Assembly: GCA_017416465.1 (NCBI GenBank)
Contig: JAFQCK010000098.1
Coordinates: 39,329-103,328 of the forward strand
Origin: Lachnospiraceae bacterium
GTDB taxonomy: Bacteria; Bacillota; Clostridia; Lachnospirales; Lachnospiraceae
DNA: 64,000 nt
Reading direction: 5' to 3'
The translations under genes and the position numbers were made by a program. Below the pieces are notes generated by a model, which saw only the letters and a list, made by a program, of their open reading frames with translations, made no database searches and was not told the origin of the DNA. Of the stretch, positions 43,473-52,272 are shown piece after piece. Positions within the stretch are counted from its first letter, which is position 1. Every line of letters starts with the position of its first letter.

Positions 43473-44003
43473 TTAATAAAATGAATAATATGCAAGAATA
43501 GCTGAAACTGTTTTTGAATCTTGCATCTCACCACTTCTGATTAATGTAAACAACTCATCTTTATCAAATTCTCTAATCTCTATCTCTTCATCTCTGTCAA
43601 GATTTTGCTTTGTCTTTACCAGATTCTTAGCCACAAATACATCTATTCTTTCATTACAAAAAGCAACTGTTGTTCTTAAAGAGATAAGAAATTCCAAATC
43701 ATCAGATTTATATCCGGTTTCTTCTTCCAATTCTCTTTTTGCAGCCTCAAGCATCGGCTCATCTTCACCTTCAAGACCTCCTGCCGGAATCTCATAAGTA
43801 AATCTGTCAAGAGAATTTCTCCACTGTTTAACTAAAATAATCTTTCCATCGTCTGTAACAGGAATAGCCGCTGCCGCTCCCTTATGACCAATAAAATCCC
43901 ATTCAACAATATTTCCATTCGATACCTTTATAGTATCCTTGTACATATTAATTATACTGCCTTCATATACGAGATTTCTTTCAAGTCTTTCAAACTTTTC
44001 CAT
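43473..44003 (-). CDS. NUDIX hydrolase (ADP-ribose pyrophosphatase type)
   Basis: 176 residues. The Nudix box reads GGLEGEDEPMLEAAKRELEE followed by ETGY, complete with the REExEE-like metal-binding glutamates. The N-terminal YEGSIINMYKDTIKVSNG and IPVTDDGKIILVKQWR match ADP-ribose pyrophosphatases (NudF-like). It hydrolyses nucleoside diphosphate derivatives, probably ADP-ribose. It follows proC by 102 bases containing a long palindrome. Confidence 0.92.
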   Translation of the reverse strand: MEKFERLERNLVYEGSIINMYKDTIKVSNGNIVEWDFIGHKGAAAAIPVTDDGKIILVKQWRNSLDRFTYEIPAGGLEGEDEPMLEAAKRELEEETGYKSDDLEFLISLRTTVAFCNERIDVFVAKNLVKTKQNLDRDEEIEIREFDKDELFTLIRSGEMQDSKTVSAILAYYSFY

Positions 44004-44048
44004 TATACTTACCTACTTTCAAAATCTATTATAATTACTATATTTAAC

Positions 44049-44093
44049 AATGGCAATTATAAATTTATAATATCAAAATTTATAATTGCCATT
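44049..44093. repeat. Perfect 18-base palindromic hairpin between proC and nudix
   Basis: Arms 44049-44066 and 44076-44093 pair without mismatch around a 9-base loop (AATGGCAATTATAAATTT). No U tract follows on either strand, so this is not a clear terminator. Confidence 0.75.
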
Positions 44094-44105
44094 ATCTATT
44101 TAATA

Positions 44106-44900
44106 TTAACTAAATGAATTTGCCTTTTTATAACATTCATCTGTAGCCTTTATTATTGCATTTCTAAAGCCATACTCTTCTAAAGCCGACACTCCTGCTA
44201 TAGTTGTTCCACCAGGAGAACATACATTATCCTTTAATTTACCCGGATGTTCTTTTGTTTCTAATACCATTTTTGCAGAACCCATAACAGTCTGAGCTAC
44301 CATTTCATAAGCCATATCTCTAGGAATTCCGTACTTAACAGCTGAATCCGCCAACGCTTCAATAAACATATATACATATGCCGGAGAACTTCCACTTGCA
44401 CATGTTACGGCACTTAAAAGTTTCTCTTCAACCTTTTTGTATTTTCCAAATGATGAAAAAATATTATCAATAACATCTTTTTCATTAAAATCAAATTCTT
44501 TATCTTCGTAGCAGATACCTGTCATTCCACAACCTACTAATGCCGGTGTGTTTGGCATAGCTCTTACAATTCTCTTATCAGCACCTAATTTATTTTTTAA
44601 ATAATCTATTGTGATTCCCGGTGCAATAGATATGATTACATGGTCAGGACGAACAATATTTTCAATATTTTTTAAGACTTTCTCATAATATTGTGGTTTT
44701 ACCGCAAGAATTAAATACTTTGCAACATTAGCACATTCCGCATTAGATTCAGCAAATAATACACCTGTTTCTTTACTTACAGCCATACATCTTTCTCTGC
44801 TTGCATCCGAAAAAACAATATCTTCAGGTCTTGCATGATTAAGAATACCCTTAAGCATTGCATAACCCATATTTCCCATTCCTATAAATCCAATCTTCAT
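44106..44900 (-). CDS. proC: Pyrroline-5-carboxylate reductase
   Basis: Last step of proline synthesis, reducing P5C with NAD(P)H. 264 residues. The N-terminal Rossmann motif IGFIGMGNMGYAMLKG is at residues 2-17, LAVKPQYYEKVL near residue 70, MPNTPALVGCGMTG near 115 and the C-terminal LKDNVCSPGGTTIAGVSALE is the family signature. Located in the aminotransferase-pgsA-rimO block. Confidence 0.95.
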   Translation of the reverse strand: MKIGFIGMGNMGYAMLKGILNHARPEDIVFSDASRERCMAVSKETGVLFAESNAECANVAKYLILAVKPQYYEKVLKNIENIVRPDHVIISIAPGITIDYLKNKLGADKRIVRAMPNTPALVGCGMTGICYEDKEFDFNEKDVIDNIFSSFGKYKKVEEKLLSAVTCASGSSPAYVYMFIEALADSAVKYGIPRDMAYEMVAQTVMGSAKMVLETKEHPGKLKDNVCSPGGTTIAGVSALEEYGFRNAIIKATDECYKKANSFS

Positions 44901-44916
44901 ATCCTACCGGTCCTTT

Positions 44917-46203
44917 CTACGCGTTCTCTAAAAGTTTATTAACACTTACAAGTTTTACACATAAGATAAATAATTCTGTTGCCTGTTTCATCTCTTCTTC
45001 TGTTGGGTAAGATGGTGCAATTCTGATATTACTGTCTTTAGGGTCATTCTTATAAGGATATGTAGCTCCTGCTCCTGTGAGAGTTACTCCTGCTTCCTTA
45101 CATTTTGCTACAATTGCTTTTGCACAACCTTCCATACTTTCAAATGATACGAAATATCCACCTTTTGGTTTAACCCATGAACCAATTTCTAAACCTTTTA
45201 ATTCTTTTTCAAAAGTATCTGTAACAGCTTCAAATTTTGGTCTTAAAAGTGCGGCATGTTTCTTCATATGTTCCAACACACCATTAATATCTTTAAAATA
45301 TCTTGCATGCGCAAGCTGGTTCATCTTATCAAAACCAATTGTCTGGATTGTAAGTTTTTTCTTAATCTCAGCAATATTTTCACCTGATGCTGCCATTGCT
45401 GAAATTCCTGCTCCTGCAAATGTTACCTTAGATGTTGAACAGAATTCATATACCATATTTTCATTGCCATTTTTCTTACATTCAGCAAAGATTTCTAAAA
45501 GTACATCTTTATCATCTTCATATAAATCATGAATAGCATAAGCATTATCCCAAAATACTCTAAAATCTTTTGCTGCAGGTTTAAGTGCAGCAATTCTTTT
45601 TACCACTTCATCAGAATATGTTATACCTTGTGGATTAGAATATTTAGGCACACACCACATACCTTTAACAGACTCATCATCCTTAACAAGATTTTCTATC
45701 ATATCCATATCAGGACCATCATTATTCATTGGAATTGTAATCATCTCAATTCCAAATAATTCTGTAATTGCAAAATGTCTGTCATACCCCGGTGCAGGAC
45801 ATAAAAACTTAACCTTATCAAGTTTACTCCATGGAGTACTACCCAATACACCAAAAATCATTGCATTTGACATGACTGTATACATCAAATTAAGACTAGC
45901 ATTTCCACCAATAATTACATTATCAGAAGGTACTCCCATAATATCAGCCATAATCTGCTTCATCTCAGGTATTCCATCTAATACACCATAGTTTCTTGCA
46001 TCAAATCCATTTTCTGCCTGCATATTTGAAGTAGAATTTAAAACATCTAATAAATCATTAGATAAATCAAGCTGTAATGCTGAAGGTTTTCCTCTTGACA
46101 TATCAAGTTTTAAACCTTTTGACGCTGCATCTGCATATTCTTTCTCTAGTTTTTCCTTTAATTCAAGTAATTCTTCTTTTGTTAATTCTTTATAAGATTT
46201 CAT
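44917..46203 (-). CDS. Class I/II PLP-dependent aminotransferase (aspartate aminotransferase type Ic)
   Basis: 428 residues. The PLP Lys is expected in FCSTSKVTFAGAG near residue 255. GGNASLNLMYTVMSN near residue 100, NPQGITYSDEVVKRI near 190 and DNAYAIHDL near 220 fit the Asp aminotransferase subgroup with long N-terminus (starting ELTKEELLELKEKLEKEY). Likely reaction is aspartate/2-oxoglutarate transamination. Seventeen bases separate it from proC, suggesting co-transcription. Confidence 0.88.
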   Translation of the reverse strand: MKSYKELTKEELLELKEKLEKEYADAASKGLKLDMSRGKPSALQLDLSNDLLDVLNSTSNMQAENGFDARNYGVLDGIPEMKQIMADIMGVPSDNVIIGGNASLNLMYTVMSNAMIFGVLGSTPWSKLDKVKFLCPAPGYDRHFAITELFGIEMITIPMNNDGPDMDMIENLVKDDESVKGMWCVPKYSNPQGITYSDEVVKRIAALKPAAKDFRVFWDNAYAIHDLYEDDKDVLLEIFAECKKNGNENMVYEFCSTSKVTFAGAGISAMAASGENIAEIKKKLTIQTIGFDKMNQLAHARYFKDINGVLEHMKKHAALLRPKFEAVTDTFEKELKGLEIGSWVKPKGGYFVSFESMEGCAKAIVAKCKEAGVTLTGAGATYPYKNDPKDSNIRIAPSYPTEEEMKQATELFILCVKLVSVNKLLENA

Positions 46204-46236
46204 AAAAATTTCCTTTCTTATATTGATTCTCTTATA

Positions 46237-46782
46237 CTATTTTGAACTTCCGTCACTAAGTACTTTTTTATTCTTTACTAAATAGTCTATTAATGAAATA
46301 ATTGTAAGTGCAAGTGCAGCATATACAAATATATATTCAACAATCGAATACCACTTATAATCAAGATTAATAATGAGTACAATAATCATTAACATCTGCA
46401 AAGTGGTCTTTACTTTTCCCCACCAGCTTGCTGCAATAACAATACCGTTATCAGATGCTACTGTTCTAAGTCCGCTAACAATAAATTCTCTACTAATAAT
46501 TACTATTACAATCCATGCATGTAATTTATCACCAATAAGACAAATCAACGCAGCACATACTAATAATTTATCAGCAAGAGGATCCATAAACTTTCCAAAA
46601 TTCGTTACCAGATTATATTTTCTAGCAATCTTTCCATCTAACAAATCAGTAAGACTTGCAATAATAAAAATCGATACCGCAATATATTTATCATATTCTC
46701 CTGTTATATCAAGCAACATAAATACAACAAAAAAAGGTATCAAAAACACTCTAAATAAAGTTAATTTATTAGGTAAATTCAT
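46237..46782 (-). CDS. pgsA: CDP-diacylglycerol-glycerol-3-phosphate 3-phosphatidyltransferase
   Basis: Makes phosphatidylglycerol phosphate. 181 residues, membrane protein with about five segments. The CDP-alcohol phosphotransferase signature is DLLDGKIARKYNLVTNFGKF then MDPLAD, with all four conserved acids. The N-terminal NLPNKLTLFRVFLIPFFV is typical. It sits after rimO, the usual Clostridia order. AAAGGATGAG precedes ATG 46782. Confidence 0.95.
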   Translation of the reverse strand: MNLPNKLTLFRVFLIPFFVVFMLLDITGEYDKYIAVSIFIIASLTDLLDGKIARKYNLVTNFGKFMDPLADKLLVCAALICLIGDKLHAWIVIVIISREFIVSGLRTVASDNGIVIAASWWGKVKTTLQMLMIIVLIINLDYKWYSIVEYIFVYAALALTIISLIDYLVKNKKVLSDGSSK

Positions 46783-46805
46783 AGTATCTCATCCTTTCAT
46801 AATAA

Positions 46806-48140
46806 TCAAAAAATTTCACCAATAAGGTCGTATTCTACTGAACCTGTAACTTTTACTTTTACAAAATCTCCTGTCATAAGTTCTTCATCTGTAGTAATAA
46901 AAATATTACCATCTACATTTGGTGCATCCATATATGTTCTCCCTATATATGCATTTTCATCTGCAATTTTTCCTTCGATGATTACCATAAATGTCTTTCC
47001 AATATAAGACTCACCTTTTTCAAAAGCTATTTCCTGTTGAAGCTCCATAACTTCATTTCTACGTTTTTCTTTTACTTCTTCATCAATCTGTCCATCCATA
47101 ACAGCTGCCTTTGTATCTTCCTCCGGTGAATAAGTAAATACTCCTAAACGCTCAAATTCCATCTCATCAACAAAATCAAGCAATTCTTCATGTTCTTCAT
47201 CTGTCTCTGTAGGAAAACCTGAAATTAGAGTTGTTCTTATCACAATATCAGGAATCTCTTTTCTAAGTTTCGCTATTCTTTCTTTAAGCTCAGACTGATT
47301 AGTACGTCTTCCCATTTTCTTCAAAATTCTGTCACTCGCATGTTGAATAGGCATATCAATATATTTACAAATCTTTTTCTCTTTTTTAATTACTTCTATT
47401 AATTCATCAGTAATCTCCTCCGGATAACAATATAATACTCTTATCCACACAAGACCTGTAATTTTACATAATTCTTCAAGTAATTGGGGAAGTCTTTTTT
47501 CTCCGTATAAATCAATTCCATAAAGTGTAGTTTCCTGTGCCACTAAAATAAGTTCTTTGACACCTTTTTCTACAAGAGCTTTTGCAGAATTAATTATCTC
47601 TTCCATCGGAACACTTCTATATCTTCCTCTTATTTTCGGGATTATACAATAAGTACAGGCTTTATTACAACCTTCTGCAATCTTCAAATGTGCATAATAT
47701 CCACCTGTTGTAATAATCCTGTTTTTCTCTTCCACTATTAATCTTTCAAGAGAACAATACTTTTCATATTTCTCTCCTGATAAAACTTTTTCAACTGCTT
47801 CTACAATGCTGTCATATGAACTCGTTCCTAAAACAGCATCAACTTCCGGTATCTCTTTTAATATTTCATCTCTATACCTTTCGGCAAGACAACCTGTGAC
47901 GATTAACGCCTTACATTTTCCTTCAGTTCTATACGCTGCCATCTCGATTATTGTATTAATACTTTCTTCTTTTGCATCATTTACAAAACAACAGGTATTA
48001 ACTACAATAATATCTGCTTCGCTTTCATCATCCGTAAAAGAATAATTCTTTTCGCGAAGCAGACCTAACATTTCTTCCGAATCAACAAGATTCTTATCAC
48101 AACCCAAGGAAATAAATAGTATTTTTACACTATTATCCAT
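46806..48140 (-). CDS. rimO: Ribosomal protein S12 methylthiotransferase
   Basis: Radical SAM enzyme that methylthiolates an Asp of ribosomal protein S12. 444 residues: UPF0004 domain with the cysteines in SLGCDKNLVDSEEML, NTCCFVNDAKEES and VTGCLAERY. The radical SAM motif is CNKACTYCIIPKIRGRYRS near residue 160. A C-terminal TRAM domain ends at YDLIGEIF. Three bases separate it from rpoZ. Confidence 0.95.
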   Translation of the reverse strand: MDNSVKILFISLGCDKNLVDSEEMLGLLREKNYSFTDDESEADIIVVNTCCFVNDAKEESINTIIEMAAYRTEGKCKALIVTGCLAERYRDEILKEIPEVDAVLGTSSYDSIVEAVEKVLSGEKYEKYCSLERLIVEEKNRIITTGGYYAHLKIAEGCNKACTYCIIPKIRGRYRSVPMEEIINSAKALVEKGVKELILVAQETTLYGIDLYGEKRLPQLLEELCKITGLVWIRVLYCYPEEITDELIEVIKKEKKICKYIDMPIQHASDRILKKMGRRTNQSELKERIAKLRKEIPDIVIRTTLISGFPTETDEEHEELLDFVDEMEFERLGVFTYSPEEDTKAAVMDGQIDEEVKEKRRNEVMELQQEIAFEKGESYIGKTFMVIIEGKIADENAYIGRTYMDAPNVDGNIFITTDEELMTGDFVKVKVTGSVEYDLIGEIF

Positions 48141-48143
48141 GAA

Positions 48144-48386
48144 TTAAACTTCCTCTTCTTCATCACCTGTAATATGAATTTTAGCTTTGTACAGCTCATC
48201 AACTGCAACAGATAAAGGTTTCTTACCTGCATCATCAACAAGTGGATTCGCGCCTGAAACTATCTGTCTTGCTCTCTTTGATGTAGCCATAACAATTGAA
48301 TAACGGCTTTGTACAACCGGCTGTTCTCCCGGTTCAACCTCACTATTAACAACTTCCATTAAATCTGTATAAGATGGGTGTAACAT
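48144..48386 (-). CDS. rpoZ: RNA polymerase omega subunit
   Basis: 80 residues. The family pattern is YSIVMATSKRARQIVSGANPL near residue 30, then KPLSVAVDELYKAKI. The ATG at 48386 comes one base after the gmk stop, with GAAGGAG inside the end of gmk. Gene order gmk-rpoZ is conserved in Firmicutes. Confidence 0.93.
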   Translation of the reverse strand: MLHPSYTDLMEVVNSEVEPGEQPVVQSRYSIVMATSKRARQIVSGANPLVDDAGKKPLSVAVDELYKAKIHITGDEEEEV

Positions 48387-48387
48387 A

Positions 48388-49020
48388 TTATTCTCCTTCC
48401 GAAAAAGCCTTAACGCCTTCTCTAATATCTTCTATAAATTTTTTATTTCTAAATGACTGACAATGACATTCATCAATAATCTGATGAAGCTTATCAACAC
48501 TTTTTTCTAAATTATCATTCACAAGAATGAAATCATATTCTTCAATTCCCTGCGATTCTTCTACTGCTCTTCTTAATCTTGCTTCAATTACTTCCATTGT
48601 TTCAGTATTTCTACCTATAAGTCTTTCCTTTAAGGTTTCAGCAGTAGGTGGCATAATAAATATAGTAAGTGCTTCAGGCATAATCTTCTTAACCTGCCTC
48701 ATGCCCTGTATTTCTATCTCTAAAAGTACATCCTTACCACTCTCAAGCATATCTTCTACATATTGCTTTGGTGTTCCATAATAATTATTAACATATTTTG
48801 CATATTCTAATAATTCATTATTATCAATTTTATTCTCAAAATCTTCTATAGATAGAAAGAAATAGCTTTTTCCTTCCTCTTCTCCCGGACGCATATCACG
48901 AGTAGTCGCTGAAACTGATAATGCATAATTATCATATTTATCCATTAATTCTTTTACAAGTGTTCCTTTTCCTACTCCCGAAAAGCCTGAAATAATAGTT
49001 AAAATACCTCTTTTATTCAT
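48388..49020 (-). CDS. gmk: Guanylate kinase
   Basis: Phosphorylates GMP to GDP. 210 residues, P-loop SGFSGVGKGTLVKEL near residue 9, the GMP-binding SVSATTRDMRPGEEEGKSY near residue 37 and LLEIEIQGMRQVK near residue 100. Start ATG 49020 with AAAGGA eight bases upstream; it overlaps the remA stop by eight bases. The frame further up to 49068 lies within remA and is rejected. Confidence 0.95.
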   Translation of the reverse strand: MNKRGILTIISGFSGVGKGTLVKELMDKYDNYALSVSATTRDMRPGEEEGKSYFFLSIEDFENKIDNNELLEYAKYVNNYYGTPKQYVEDMLESGKDVLLEIEIQGMRQVKKIMPEALTIFIMPPTAETLKERLIGRNTETMEVIEARLRRAVEESQGIEEYDFILVNDNLEKSVDKLHQIIDECHCQSFRNKKFIEDIREGVKAFSEGE

Positions 49021-49291
49021 CTTCTTCGTCCTTTCCTTTGTATGAACTGTCATTAAATCTTGACACAAAAGTTTCTACAACCAAAGCTGATAAACCGACA
49101 TAACCGTCTTCCATAATAATAACGGACTTTGTCTTTCTTCCTTGTGTCATATCAATCGCTTTCCCCATATCTTTAGCATTTTGCACAAGTCTTTTAATAG
49201 GTGCAGCATCAATACTTGCAACTGAAATAACTTTATCTGAATTAACTGAGTTACCATATCCGGCATTAATTAATCTTTGCAAATTCATCAT
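49013..49291 (-). CDS. remA: RemA-like regulatory protein (DUF370)
   Basis: 92 residues. The sequence INAGYGNSVNSDKVISVAS then APIKRLVQNAKDMGKAIDMT and GRKTKSVIIMEDGYVGLSAL is that of RemA, a DNA-binding activator of biofilm matrix genes in B. subtilis that oligomerises into rings. The yicC-remA-gmk-rpoZ order is the standard genome context. The acidic tail (KGKDEEDE) overlaps gmk. Confidence 0.92.
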   Translation of the reverse strand: MMNLQRLINAGYGNSVNSDKVISVASIDAAPIKRLVQNAKDMGKAIDMTQGRKTKSVIIMEDGYVGLSALVVETFVSRFNDSSYKGKDEEDE

Positions 49292-49352
49292 CCTATTCTA
49301 TAAATTTTTAATTGATAAGTCAATAGATTTTTTGAGAATGCTACTATTCTTT

Positions 49353-49406
49353 GTAACAGTTCAGCCCAATCTATTCGAAAAGTCGCACTAACGTGCTTCC
49401 CCGTTA
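49353..49406. repeat. Half copy (D) of the family 1 palindromic repeat at the yicC 3' end
   Basis: GTAACAGTTCAGCCC begins at 49353 and matches the terminus of copy C. It continues with TTCGAAAAGTCGCAC, also found in copy C, and a small hairpin GCAC-TAAC-GTGC. The other terminus is missing. The yicC stop codon is at its far edge (49404-49406). Confidence 0.65.
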
Positions 49407-50282
49407 CTCTATGTTTTGAATCTGCTCTCTTACCTTTTCGATAATGGTCTTTAATTCAATTCCCACATCTGTTATTTCAATATCAGATGACTTAGATAAA
49501 ATTGTATTGGCTTCTCTATTCATCTCCTGCGCAACAAAGTCTAACTTTCTTCCAACAGCTCCACCTTTTAATAAGGTATTCTTCATTCCATCTATGTGAC
49601 TCTTTAGCCTTACAATTTCTTCATCTACGCATATCTTATCAGCAAATAATGTTACTTCCATAATAATTCTATTCTCATCAATCTGCTGATTTTCTAAAAG
49701 TTCATTAATCTTCTCTGTAATCTTTTTCTTATATTCTTCAATTATCTGTGGTGAACGTTCTTCAATAAAACTTACATACTCTGCCATCTGATTAAGCTTA
49801 TCAATCAAATCATTCTTAAGATTCTCACCTTCTGTAATTCTGGTATTAACAAAGTTCTTAGCAGCCTCTTCAAATACTTCTGTTAATAACTTCTCCATCT
49901 GCTCTTCATCAATAGTAGAATCCTTCATAACAAATATATCCTGACATTTTATAAGGGCAGACGTTGTAATATCATTTTCAATCTTTAACTCTCTTCCCAT
50001 TTGCTCGATATATTTTGCATATTCCATAGCTAAAGCACCATCATACGAAAGCACTTTTCCGTTATCAGATTCATCTTCATATGTAACAAATATATCAACT
50101 TTACCACGCTCAATATATTTTTTCAAAAGATTTCTTAAAAATGTATCATAGAAACTTAACTTCTTAGGTGTCTTAATATTCACATCAAGATATCTGTGAT
50201 TTACAGATTTCATCTCTATTGTTATTTTTTTATTATCAGCAGACATTTCACTTCTGCCGAAACCGGTCATACTTTTTATCAC
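49404..50282 (-). CDS. yicC: YicC-family endoribonuclease-like protein
   Basis: 292 residues. It opens IKSMTGFGRSEMSADNKK and continues SVNHRYLDVNIKTPK, both diagnostic for YicC. The C-terminal half (DUF1732) carries GGAVGRKLDFVAQEMNREANT near residue 250. E. coli YicC promotes decay of an sRNA and has RNase activity; YloC is the Bacillus homologue. The start is GTG 50282, ten bases after AAAGGA; the longer frame to 50315 lacks a site. First gene of the remA-gmk-rpoZ block. Confidence 0.93.
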   Translation of the reverse strand: MIKSMTGFGRSEMSADNKKITIEMKSVNHRYLDVNIKTPKKLSFYDTFLRNLLKKYIERGKVDIFVTYEDESDNGKVLSYDGALAMEYAKYIEQMGRELKIENDITTSALIKCQDIFVMKDSTIDEEQMEKLLTEVFEEAAKNFVNTRITEGENLKNDLIDKLNQMAEYVSFIEERSPQIIEEYKKKITEKINELLENQQIDENRIIMEVTLFADKICVDEEIVRLKSHIDGMKNTLLKGGAVGRKLDFVAQEMNREANTILSKSSDIEITDVGIELKTIIEKVREQIQNIE

Positions 50283-50420
50283 TTTTGATTTATCCTTTCT
50301 AATATTTACAAACACTTAACTAATACATTTTATCATATTTAAAGAATTTTGTATATTATGTTTTTAGCAATATATAACACAAAAAACTACAAATCATTTC
50401 ACCATTACTCTTATATATTC

Positions 50421-50449
50421 TTGCATTTAATTTAAATTCATATTATTAT
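50421..50449 (+). promoter_or_regulatory. rqcH: Promoter of rqcH
   Basis: -35 TTGCAT (50421-50426), 17-base spacer, -10 TATTAT (50444-50449), about 38 bases before the start codon. Confidence 0.55.
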
Positions 50450-50487
50450 ATTTCTAGTAAAAATTCGTTTTTGAACGGAGGATTAAT

Positions 50488-52248
50488 ATGGCATTTGACG
50501 GATTAACTATATCATGTATTACACATAATTTATCAGATAAACTTGTTAACGGACGTCTTGTAAAGATTGCTCAACCTGAAAATGATGAGCTTATCCTTAC
50601 AATAAAGAACAATAAAGAGCAATATAGGGTTTTGATTTCTGCAAATCCTTCACTCCCTCTTATATACATTAGCAATACGAACAAGCCCTCACCTCTTACA
50701 GCACCCGGGTTTTGTATGCTACTTAGAAAGCACATCAATAATGGAAGAATTTTATCAATCACTCAACCCAGTCTTGAAAGAATTATAAATTTTGAAATTG
50801 AACATTTAAATGAAATGGGTGATTTATGCCGTAAATACTTAATTGTCGAATTAATGGGCAAACACAGTAATATTATCTTTTGTGATGAAAATAACAAGAT
50901 AATTGATAGTATAAAACATATAAGTTTTCAGATGAGCTCTGTTCGAGAAGTTCTTCCGGGAAGAGAATATTTTGTACCTCAGACTATGAATAAGTTAAAT
51001 CCTTTAGATATCACTTTTGAAGATTTTAAAGATATTATTTTATCTAAAAACATCCCTTTATCTAAAGCACTTTATTCATCATTAACAGGAATTAGTCCTG
51101 TTGTCAGCGAGGATATACTTCTAACTGCAGGTTTTGACTCAAATTATCCTACAAATGATTTATCAGAGGGTGAGTTATACCACTTGTACAAAATATTTAC
51201 TAATTATATTGATAATATTAAAAACAGGAACTTCTGTCCTATTATATACTATAATTCTTCAAAAGAACCAGTTGACTATAGTGTTGTAAAATCAAATGTT
51301 TATTCAGATTGTTTGGCATCTCCTCAAGAAAATATAAACATTCTTCTTGAGAAATTTTATGCTGAAAAAAATCTGTTTTCAAGAATGAGACAACGCTCTA
51401 CTGATCTTAGACAAATTGTAAGCTCTGCATTATCTAAATCAATCAAAAAATTAGATTTACAGGAAAAGCAGTTAAAAGATACTGATAAAAGAGAAAAATA
51501 TAAAGTCTATGGTGAACTGATTACAACTTATGGTTATAGCCTATCTGCTGAAGATAAGGTTTTAAAATGTATAAATTATTATGATAATAATGAAGTTTCA
51601 ATTCCAATAGACAACACATTCACTCCAATTGAAAATGCAAAAAAATATTTTGATAAATATAGCAAATTAAAAAGAACTTATGAAGCGCTTAGTGAAATTA
51701 TTCCTGAAACAAGGAATGAAGTTAAACATTTAGAATCAATTAGTAATTCGTTGGACATTGCAACAAACGAGGATGATTTAAAAGAAATTAAAGAAGAATT
51801 AATTCAATTTGGATATATTAAAAGGAAATCTTCTGACAAGAAATCCAAATTTGTAAGTAAGCCTATGCACCTTCAATTGGATAATGGATTTGAAATCTAT
51901 ATAGGAAAAAACAACTTCCAAAATGATGAAATAACATTTAAAATTGCAACAGGTAATGACTGGTGGTTTCATTCTAAAACATTTCCAGGGTCACACGTTA
52001 TTGTAAAATGCAATAATAATGAACTTCCTGATGAAATGTATGAAATTGCAGGAAGTTTAGCTGCTTTTTATTCAAAAGGAAAAGAACAGGAAAAAGTAGA
52101 AATTGATTACACTCAAAAAAAGAATTTAAAACGTGTGGCCGGTGCTGCACCGGGATTTGTTATATATCATACAAATTATTCAATGATGAGCAATCCTAAG
52201 TCACTTGACGAAATCAAAGAATTATTAAAACTAACAACTACTTTATAA
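50488..52248 (+). CDS. rqcH: NFACT-family ribosome quality control protein RqcH
   Basis: 586 residues. It adds alanine tails to stalled nascent chains on 50S subunits. The N-terminal NFACT-N domain begins AFDGLTISCITHNLSDKLV and contains GFCMLLRKHINNGRI. A coiled coil occupies residues 300-430. The C-terminal NFACT-R domain has NDWWFHSKTFPGSHVIVK, and the DWWFH motif matches the family. Often labelled fibronectin-binding protein. Start ATG 50488 with GGAGG. Confidence 0.94.
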   Translation: MAFDGLTISCITHNLSDKLVNGRLVKIAQPENDELILTIKNNKEQYRVLISANPSLPLIYISNTNKPSPLTAPGFCMLLRKHINNGRILSITQPSLERIINFEIEHLNEMGDLCRKYLIVELMGKHSNIIFCDENNKIIDSIKHISFQMSSVREVLPGREYFVPQTMNKLNPLDITFEDFKDIILSKNIPLSKALYSSLTGISPVVSEDILLTAGFDSNYPTNDLSEGELYHLYKIFTNYIDNIKNRNFCPIIYYNSSKEPVDYSVVKSNVYSDCLASPQENINILLEKFYAEKNLFSRMRQRSTDLRQIVSSALSKSIKKLDLQEKQLKDTDKREKYKVYGELITTYGYSLSAEDKVLKCINYYDNNEVSIPIDNTFTPIENAKKYFDKYSKLKRTYEALSEIIPETRNEVKHLESISNSLDIATNEDDLKEIKEELIQFGYIKRKSSDKKSKFVSKPMHLQLDNGFEIYIGKNNFQNDEITFKIATGNDWWFHSKTFPGSHVIVKCNNNELPDEMYEIAGSLAAFYSKGKEQEKVEIDYTQKKNLKRVAGAAPGFVIYHTNYSMMSNPKSLDEIKELLKLTTTL

Positions 52249-52272
52249 AATCTAATGAAAGGAAATTTATTA

